Shown here piece by piece: positions 58,193 through 64,000 of a stretch of DNA of 64,000 bases; position 1 is the stretch's first letter, and each line of letters begins with the position of its first letter. The position numbers and the translations under genes are program-made. Origin of the DNA: Neobacillus sp. PS2-9 (GTDB lineage: Bacteria > Bacillota > Bacilli > Bacillales > Cytobacillaceae); assembly GCF_030915525.1 (NCBI RefSeq), contig NZ_CP133269.1:3631001-3695000 (forward strand), written 5' to 3'. The notes under the pieces were generated by a model. The model was not told the DNA's origin, searched no databases, and saw only the letters and a program-made list of their open reading frames with translations.

Positions 58193-59368
58193 TTAGAAAA
58201 AGTCATAGAATGATGATTTGATATGTGGAACCATTTTCTCTAGCTTTTGGACTTCCTCTTCATTTCCCTTTAAATACCCCATCTGATATAGCTCTATTGG
58301 CCGTTTATAACCAAAAATGATGGCAGACAGGTCATTAATTGATAACTGGATTCCCCTCCTTGGTGGCTGTACACAATGGCTCCCATTCTTTTCTTTAAAT
58401 ACTTTTATTTGTTCATGACTAATTAAGTAGCTTCCATTATTCCAAGGTGCAAAGGTATCTTCTAAATGGAGAAAAACAGGCTCCGTTCCTGAATGGAACC
58501 CAAACTTTCTTAAACATTCTTCTACATCAACAATCCGTGCCATGAAATACGGCTGTAATTCCATACTTACCTTCGGCTGTTGAATAAAGTATGGAAATTG
58601 GTCATGGATCGGCAGGGTCAGATACACTTTCTCCACCATAGAATCATGCTGACAAATAAAATTCCAAAGACCTACCCTTGCTTCTTGGTCGAGGCACACC
58701 ATTTCCTCCACATCCATTTTTCTGTCCTTTACATGATAAAGGATATAACCCTTCGCTTCATTATCTGGATTATAATAGACAGCAATTTGAGAATCGTCAT
58801 TAAGTACATGATCCTTCCACCAGTCAAAAGAACGAACTAGCATTCCATTAAATTGGTTACAGTACAATTGATAGATATGATTGATATCCTCTGGAAAAGC
58901 TTCCTTAGAATATCGGATGATTTTTCCTGGCTGTATTGGCAGTAAAGCTAGATCCTTTTTATCAAGAGTTACTTTTTTATACTCACTTAATATCTCCCAT
59001 CCAAACTTCCGATAAAAGGAAAAATCAAAAGGATGAAGGAAGGAAACAAGCTGACCGTCAGCGTGCATTTGTTTCAATGCCTCTATCATTAATGAGCGTA
59101 CATACCCACTTCTCCTGTATTCAGGATAGGTAGCCACACCAGCTACTCCACCCATTTTCCACTCAGCCCCATTCATATAGACCCCAAGGGGAATAATATG
59201 TAATTTAGCTGCAAGATTCTCTTTTTCTTTTATTCCTAGGATTTTATGTTTCTTTAACATATCTCTTCTTGCGGAAATTCGTTCATCAGCTATCTTATAT
59301 TGAAAAGCATACTCTGAGAGTTTTAATGATTCTATAAAATCATCGTCCGTTAGAATCTTAATATCCAA
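58193..59368 (-). CDS. Eis-type GNAT acetyltransferase
   Basis: A 391-residue protein with an N-terminal GNAT domain (GGVAGVATYPEYRRSGYVRSL at about 73-93), a second GNAT-like domain and a C-terminal SCP2-like domain (residues ~285-385), the three-part layout of the Eis family. Mycobacterial Eis acetylates aminoglycosides and proteins; the substrate here is unknown. It has no gene partner and ends at a repeat. Confidence 0.83.
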   Translation of the reverse strand: MDIKILTDDDFIESLKLSEYAFQYKIADERISARRDMLKKHKILGIKEKENLAAKLHIIPLGVYMNGAEWKMGGVAGVATYPEYRRSGYVRSLMIEALKQMHADGQLVSFLHPFDFSFYRKFGWEILSEYKKVTLDKKDLALLPIQPGKIIRYSKEAFPEDINHIYQLYCNQFNGMLVRSFDWWKDHVLNDDSQIAVYYNPDNEAKGYILYHVKDRKMDVEEMVCLDQEARVGLWNFICQHDSMVEKVYLTLPIHDQFPYFIQQPKVSMELQPYFMARIVDVEECLRKFGFHSGTEPVFLHLEDTFAPWNNGSYLISHEQIKVFKEKNGSHCVQPPRRGIQLSINDLSAIIFGYKRPIELYQMGYLKGNEEEVQKLEKMVPHIKSSFYDFF

Positions 59369-59452
59369 TTGATTTCCCCCTTTACACTAAAAACCTACCT
59401 TTATTATAAAGTGTTACCGAGGAAAAATGGGAACATTCTGATAAAGAAACAT

Positions 59453-59482
59453 AAAAAAGTGCCTATTGGCACTTTTTTTATT
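59453..59482 (-). terminator. Terminator after ctaM
   Basis: AAAAAGTGCC, TATT loop, GGCACTTTTTTT; T-runs on both strands, one base before the ctaM stop codon. Confidence 0.9.
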
Positions 59483-59945
59483 AAAACCCTAGAATAGCTT
59501 TAATCATTGAAGTAGTTTCTCCACCATGATAAAAAACATATAGTAAAAGATAAACCGCAACGCCTGTTATTCCAGTAAAGAACCAAATAATACTAGTAAC
59601 AGGTCCAAGCTTTCGGTGGAGGGCAAGGTTATTTTTATAACCTGTTGTTAAAGAAACAATTCCAAAGACTGCCCCGATGGTTGCTAATGTAATATGAAAT
59701 ACTAAAAACACGGTGTAATAAATTTTAATGTCATCTGGTCCGCCAAAAGAAGTATTCCCTATAAAAATAGTTCTTGAAGCATAAATAATAAAAAAGATTA
59801 GTGCAAAAACAGCGGCGAAAAACATTGTTTTTTTATGGGCTTCTATTTTTCTTTGTTTAATTTGCCACCAGCCAATTGCAACCGTTATGGCACTTAAAAC
59901 AATAAATGAAGTACTAATCGTAGGTAAAATCGGTAAGGAATTCAT
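59481..59945 (-). CDS. ctaM: DUF420 membrane protein CtaM (YozB)
   Basis: A 154-residue DUF420 protein with four hydrophobic segments (about 10-25, 40-60, 82-103, 125-145) and conserved histidines in FHITLATIG, LHRKLGP and FYHGGE. CtaM of Staphylococcus is needed for heme-copper oxidase (QoxABCD) maturation; B. subtilis YozB is the homologue. Its place beside ctaG supports a role in oxidase assembly. Confidence 0.88.
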   Translation of the reverse strand: MNSLPILPTISTSFIVLSAITVAIGWWQIKQRKIEAHKKTMFFAAVFALIFFIIYASRTIFIGNTSFGGPDDIKIYYTVFLVFHITLATIGAVFGIVSLTTGYKNNLALHRKLGPVTSIIWFFTGITGVAVYLLLYVFYHGGETTSMIKAILGF

Positions 59946-60037
59946 TTAAAAGTCCTCTCTTTTGTTTATTCTACAATAATAGTAGTGTAACAACCCTTTT
60001 ATTTCAATCAATTTCCGAATAAAATAAAAAATTCTCG

Positions 60038-60064
60038 AAAAAAATCCCCCAATTTGTTGGGGGA
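60038..60064 (-). terminator. Terminator after ctaG
   Basis: Stem TCCCCCAA/TTGGGGGA followed by TTTTTTT on the minus strand. Confidence 0.9.
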
Positions 60065-60979
60065 CTATTTAATCGGAGATGGATTTAATGTTTGGTTCAT
60101 CTCTCGTTCGGATTCTTCCTGATCTTTACGGTACCATTCAAAGAAAACATGACCTAGTATCACACCATAGATGATTTCTTGGATAATCTTCATTAATACT
60201 CCGCCAAGTCGTTGATCTTCGATTACTGACATGGAACTAAAAAGTGCAGGACCACTTAAATTTAAGCTAGCAAAATTAGATGCCCCTACACATAAACTCA
60301 TGACCTGTCCCCATACATGAGGATCAGAATAAGTTGCATAGAGTGAATTATCAGCAAAAATAATAAGTGCACATGCTGGAGTTAACAAGATACCGTCAGC
60401 AAAAATATAGCCAACCTTCTTCAACCCACTTAAAGTTTGGTGTTCCGGCATCTGATTTAGTAAAGGCCACCACATGAAAATAGAAACAAGAAATAAAAGA
60501 ATAGAATAGCCTGCATGAAGCCAGAAATTCTGCATGACATGATCAAATATGATTGGAACATGGTAGAAAGAAAACAAGCCGTTAAATACGACTAAAGCAA
60601 TTAGTGGCTTCGTTAAGAATCTAAACAAAGAATCAATTTTTTTAACGCTCAATAGCTTTTGCCATACCCAGTTTGGAATACTCAAAATAAATAAAGGGGG
60701 TACAACCAGAACTAACACGGCCATCTGCATCATATGGACATAAAACATTAGGTGTGCTAATAAATCCAAGGGTGACCCTTTTATAGCGTAGAGAAGAATC
60801 ATCGATATTAAGAATAATGACCCTTGTTTTTTGGACAATGGCTCATTCCCTGGAAATAACAATCTATATTTTGTTGTAATGACTAAATAACCTACGGTTA
60901 ATGCGATTAATATTAATAAAAAGTACGGGCTCCAAAGTGCTTTAAATCCAAATATATCTAATGTAAGCACCGAAATCAC
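60065..60979 (-). CDS. ctaG: Cytochrome c oxidase assembly factor CtaG
   Basis: A 304-residue membrane protein of the CtaG_Caa3 family with seven or so hydrophobic segments and conserved histidines (LLAHLMFYVHMMQM, SFYHVPIIFDHVMQ). It is needed for formation of active caa3 oxidase, probably in copper delivery. It follows ctaF, from which it is separated by a terminator and about 135 bp. Confidence 0.95.
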   Translation of the reverse strand: MISVLTLDIFGFKALWSPYFLLILIALTVGYLVITTKYRLLFPGNEPLSKKQGSLFLISMILLYAIKGSPLDLLAHLMFYVHMMQMAVLVLVVPPLFILSIPNWVWQKLLSVKKIDSLFRFLTKPLIALVVFNGLFSFYHVPIIFDHVMQNFWLHAGYSILLFLVSIFMWWPLLNQMPEHQTLSGLKKVGYIFADGILLTPACALIIFADNSLYATYSDPHVWGQVMSLCVGASNFASLNLSGPALFSSMSVIEDQRLGGVLMKIIQEIIYGVILGHVFFEWYRKDQEESEREMNQTLNPSPIK

Positions 60980-61063
60980 CTCAATGTTAATTGAAAGAAT
61001 TATTGACTATATTATACCCGTGGCAAATAAGTTAAGCAAACCATGAAAACTTTCCATTTTTTC

Positions 61064-61101
61064 AAAAAAGAAAATCGGCATAAAGCCGATTTTCCTTTTT
61101 T
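61064..61101 (-). terminator. Terminator after ctaF
   Basis: AAAATCGGC and its complement with outer A/T-rich pairs and T-runs on both sides, at the end of the ctaC-ctaF operon. Confidence 0.92.
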
Positions 61102-61114
61102 TATAGCCCAATTC

Positions 61115-61450
61115 TTACCACCAAATAATGGTTGTAAAAGTTAGAATTGTTATTGCTCCTACCAACGCTCCAGAGTATAAGAAGAGAGATGGAGCTTCAT
61201 GTCCTTTATGGCTCATATGCATGAAATAGTATAGTTGGAAAATTACTTGAACAACAGCTAAAAGGATAATAAATGGTACTGTAAACCATGCAGTAAATCC
61301 TTTGACAGCTACTGCAGCAAATGCGATTAGAGTTAAGAAAATCATTAGGGTAAAAGATACCACTTGATATCTCATCTCTTCAGTACTTTTCCGACGACGA
61401 TATTCAATGTCAACTCTTGGGTTTCCTGAATTTAATTGTTGATCTGCCAT
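61115..61450 (-). CDS. ctaF: Cytochrome c oxidase subunit IV (caa3 type)
   Basis: A 111-residue protein with three membrane segments (about 29-50, 54-76, 88-110), typical of COX4_pro / CtaF. It is an accessory subunit of the caa3 oxidase and has no metal site. It follows ctaE by four bases. Confidence 0.95.
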   Translation of the reverse strand: MADQQLNSGNPRVDIEYRRRKSTEEMRYQVVSFTLMIFLTLIAFAAVAVKGFTAWFTVPFIILLAVVQVIFQLYYFMHMSHKGHEAPSLFLYSGALVGAITILTFTTIIWW

Positions 61451-61454
61451 CAGT

Positions 61455-62081
61455 TTATCCCACCATTCCCATTAAATATACTACTGTAAAGATAAATACC
61501 CAAACAACATCGATAAAATGCCAATATAAGCTAAATACATAGAATTTTGGCGCGTTGTATAGGTCTAAACCACGTTTTCCATTTCGGAACATTAATGTTA
61601 GACACCATAATAGACCAAACGCTACGTGGCCACCGTGAAAACCTACAAGCGTATAGAAGGCAGAACCGAATGCACTACTTGTAAACTTATGTCCTTCATG
61701 AACATAATGAGAAAACTCGTAAACCTCAAGTCCTAAGAAGCCTGCACCTAATAATGCTGTTAAGCCAAGCCAAACCATCATTTTTTTGAAGGCAAAGTTT
61801 TTCATGTGATACATAGCGTATACACTAGTCAATGAACTTGTTAATAACAACATAGTTGCTACAAATGTTAATGGAAGCTCAAATAATTCCTTAGCAAGCG
61901 GCTGTCCAGAATCACCGACTTTATCCTTTAACGCTAAATACGTTGCGAAGAGGGAGGCGAATAGAACCGTCTCTCCTCCTAGGAAAAACCAAAAACCTAA
62001 AAATTTATTTTTTGCTTCAAGGGTTGCTTTCTCCGGCGCAGCAGGCCATGTTTCATAAGTGTATTTATCTTCAGCGTGCAT
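61455..62081 (-). CDS. ctaE: Cytochrome c oxidase subunit III (caa3 type)
   Basis: A 208-residue protein with five membrane segments and the subunit III motif LVGFHGGHVAFGLLW and FVFSLYWHFIDVVWVFIF. It stabilises subunit I. Its ATG overlaps the ctaD stop codon (TAATG), indicating translational coupling. Confidence 0.97.
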   Translation of the reverse strand: MHAEDKYTYETWPAAPEKATLEAKNKFLGFWFFLGGETVLFASLFATYLALKDKVGDSGQPLAKELFELPLTFVATMLLLTSSLTSVYAMYHMKNFAFKKMMVWLGLTALLGAGFLGLEVYEFSHYVHEGHKFTSSAFGSAFYTLVGFHGGHVAFGLLWCLTLMFRNGKRGLDLYNAPKFYVFSLYWHFIDVVWVFIFTVVYLMGMVG

Positions 62082-63952
62082 TATGCCTTCCCCCCCTTAT
62101 CCTCGTCATCAATTAGCTCTTCCTTGTGAATATGGAAACCATGATCATCTTTAACTGAACGCGTGAACATAGAACCCAATGTTATTAGTAGGCCTAGAAT
62201 CATTACTGGTAGAGACCATGAAACCTTATCTTGATGGTACAATGCACCAAAAGCAGCAATGAACAAGCCGACAGACATAATAAATGGAATAAAGGATGAA
62301 TTAGGCATATGGATATCACCAAGCGGCTCGGCAGGAGTCATAGCCTTTTTCCCTTCCATTTTTTCAACCCAAAATGCATCTAAACTACGAACAAGTGGCA
62401 ACTGTTTAAAGTTATAGAATGGAGGTGGTGACGGAATAGACCATTCAAGTGTTCTTCCATCGCCCCATGGATCATTCCCAACCTTAACATTTTTCACTGA
62501 TGTCATAATGATGTTAATTAACATAATAATGACACCAAGCCCCATGAATGCTGCTCCAACTGAGCTTACCATGTTTGCTAATTCAAATCCTTGACCTGGA
62601 AGGTATGTGAATACACGACGTGGCATTCCCCATAAACCTAAGAAGTGTTGGATAAAGAATGTTAAGTGGAAACCAATAAAGAACAACCAGAAAGTAATTT
62701 TTCCTAGGGTCTCATTTAACATTGTTCCAAACATTTTTGGCCAATAAAGATGTGTTCCTGCAAAAATTGCAAAGACAACACCACCTACAATTACATAATG
62801 GAAATGTGCTACAACGAAATAAGTATCATGATATTGATAATCCGCGGCTGCAGAAGCAAGCATTACTCCTGTTACCCCACCAGCAAGAAACGATGGTATA
62901 AAGGCAAATGCCCAATGCATAGGTGTAGTGAATTTAACACTTCCACCCCACATAGTTAAAAGCCAGTTAAAAATCTTAATCCCAGTAGGGACACCAATTG
63001 CCATTGTTGCAACCGCGAAAATAGCATTCGCAACTGGACCTAAACCTGTTGTAAACATATGGTGAGCCCATACCATGAAGCCTAAGAAACCAATTAAAAC
63101 TGTTGCAAAAACCATGGAGGAATATCCAAACAAGCGTTTTCTTGAGAAGATTGGAATAATTTCCGAGAAAATCCCAAACGCAGGAAGGATCAGAATATAT
63201 ACTTCAGGGTGTCCAAAAATCCAGAAGAGATGCTCCCAAATTACTGTGTTACCGCCGGCTGCCACTTCAAAGAAATTAGCTCCGAACATTCGGTCAAACA
63301 TCATTAATACAAGACCCACTGTAAGTGGAGGGAATGCAAATAAAATAAGTGCTGAGGTTACAAATGTTGTCCATGTGAACAATGGCATCCTCATATACGT
63401 CATTCCTGGTGCACGCATATTAATAATCGTTACCAAGAAATTAATACCACCCATTAATGTTCCAAAACCTGAAATCTGTAAGCCTAAGATATAGAAATCT
63501 ACTCCATGGCCTTTCGAAGCCATCGCAAGTGATGCATAAGAAGTCCATCCAGCATCAGGAGCTCCACCTAAAAACCATGAAAGATTTAGGAAGATTCCTC
63601 CGAAGAAGAATAACCAAAAACTAACTGCATTTACAAATGGAAATGCTACGTCACGTGCTCCAATTTGTAATGGCATAACAGCATTCATAAATGCAAATAC
63701 AAGCGGCATCGCGGCTAAGAAAATCATTGTTGTTCCGTGCATGGTAATAATTTCATTAAATGCACCTGCACTGACAAAATCATTGTTAGGTACTGCAAGT
63801 TGGATACGAATAAAGACAGCTTCAAGTCCGCCTATTAAGAAGAAGAATCCACCTGCAATAAGATATAGGATGGCGATTTTCTTATGGTCAACAGTTGTTA
63901 AAAAGTCCCACAAAGTCGCACCAAATCCCTTTTTTTGAGCTAAGGTACTCAC
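62081..63952 (-). CDS. ctaD: Cytochrome c oxidase subunit I (caa3 type)
   Basis: The catalytic heme-copper subunit (623 residues; B. subtilis 622), 12 or more membrane segments. Heme a ligand His72 lies in TMHGTTMIFL. The CuB/Tyr site is in WIFGHPEVYIL, followed by AHHMFTTGL (CuB) and the heme a/a3 histidines in VAHFHYVIVGG. The start is a GTG preceded by GGGAGG. ctaC (subunit II) is expected just beyond the right edge. Confidence 0.98.
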   Translation of the reverse strand: MSTLAQKKGFGATLWDFLTTVDHKKIAILYLIAGGFFFLIGGLEAVFIRIQLAVPNNDFVSAGAFNEIITMHGTTMIFLAAMPLVFAFMNAVMPLQIGARDVAFPFVNAVSFWLFFFGGIFLNLSWFLGGAPDAGWTSYASLAMASKGHGVDFYILGLQISGFGTLMGGINFLVTIINMRAPGMTYMRMPLFTWTTFVTSALILFAFPPLTVGLVLMMFDRMFGANFFEVAAGGNTVIWEHLFWIFGHPEVYILILPAFGIFSEIIPIFSRKRLFGYSSMVFATVLIGFLGFMVWAHHMFTTGLGPVANAIFAVATMAIGVPTGIKIFNWLLTMWGGSVKFTTPMHWAFAFIPSFLAGGVTGVMLASAAADYQYHDTYFVVAHFHYVIVGGVVFAIFAGTHLYWPKMFGTMLNETLGKITFWLFFIGFHLTFFIQHFLGLWGMPRRVFTYLPGQGFELANMVSSVGAAFMGLGVIIMLINIIMTSVKNVKVGNDPWGDGRTLEWSIPSPPPFYNFKQLPLVRSLDAFWVEKMEGKKAMTPAEPLGDIHMPNSSFIPFIMSVGLFIAAFGALYHQDKVSWSLPVMILGLLITLGSMFTRSVKDDHGFHIHKEELIDDEDKGGKA

Positions 63953-64000
63953 AATTTTACCTCCCTTTCAACCAATTCCCCATTTATTCCTGAACTTTTA

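Noticed and set aside
58002..58213. Open frames rich in Arg/Gly inside the family 1 repeats
   Set aside because: They are translations of the repeat core, recur in each copy, lack ribosome-binding sites and are not separate genes.

Overview
The window is chromosomal DNA of a low-GC, spore-forming member of the Bacillaceae (Bacillus sensu lato). This rests on gene content and order: the pyr operon with PyrR attenuators, the ylm cluster, spoIIGA-sigE-sigG, the dcw (division and cell wall) cluster with spoVD and spoVE, the ylbA-ylbP block, and the caa3 oxidase genes ctaD-ctaG. The order follows the Bacillus subtilis segment from ctaD to pyr, read backwards. Intergenic DNA and several genes differ from B. 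subtilis (no ylmA/ylmB, no bpr near ftsZ, an inserted acyl-CoA carboxylase operon, many copies of a ~185-bp repeat). I cannot name the species.

Layout: 1-3743 holds pyrC (partial), pyrB, pyrP and pyrR, read leftward from a strong promoter, with a PyrR attenuator before each of pyrR, pyrP and pyrB. 3740-9300 holds rluD, lspA, ylyA, ileS (T-box controlled) and divIVA. 9383-12764 is ylmH-ylmG-sepF-ylmE-ylmD-ylmC. 12861-15506 is sigG, sigE and spoIIGA, with a 22-bp-spacer spoIIG-type promoter and a long hairpin between sigE and sigG. 15924-35608 is the dcw cluster. Terminators and a repeat appear to divide it into mraZ-rsmH-ftsL-pbpB, spoVD, murE-(Mur-like stub)-mraY-murD-spoVE, and murG-murB-divIB-ylxW-ylxX-sbp-ftsA-ftsZ. 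MraZ-type operator repeats lie before mraZ. 35708-42664 holds bshC, a DUF3397 protein, panE, the three-gene carboxylase operon and ylbP. 42711-58000 is the ylbO-ylbA region with rpmF, coaD, rsmD, spoVV (ylbJ), a probable csfG sporulation RNA and several small unknowns. 58193-63952 holds an Eis-type acetyltransferase, ctaM, ctaG and ctaF-ctaE-ctaD.

The genes serve pyrimidine supply, peptidoglycan precursor synthesis, septum assembly (FtsZ, FtsA, SepF, DivIVA, DivIB, FtsL, PBP2B) and the sporulation switch (SpoIIGA/SigE/SigG, SpoVD, SpoVE, YlbJ, YlyA, YlbO), followed by respiration.

Two repeat families fill many gaps: seven copies of a ~185-bp imperfect palindrome and two copies of a ~130-bp foldable element. 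The most unusual coding item is a 149-aa protein between murE and mraY that looks like the N-terminal domain of a MurF-type ligase without the ATP-binding and C-terminal domains. All assignments come from reading the sequence and from family knowledge; no searches were run.
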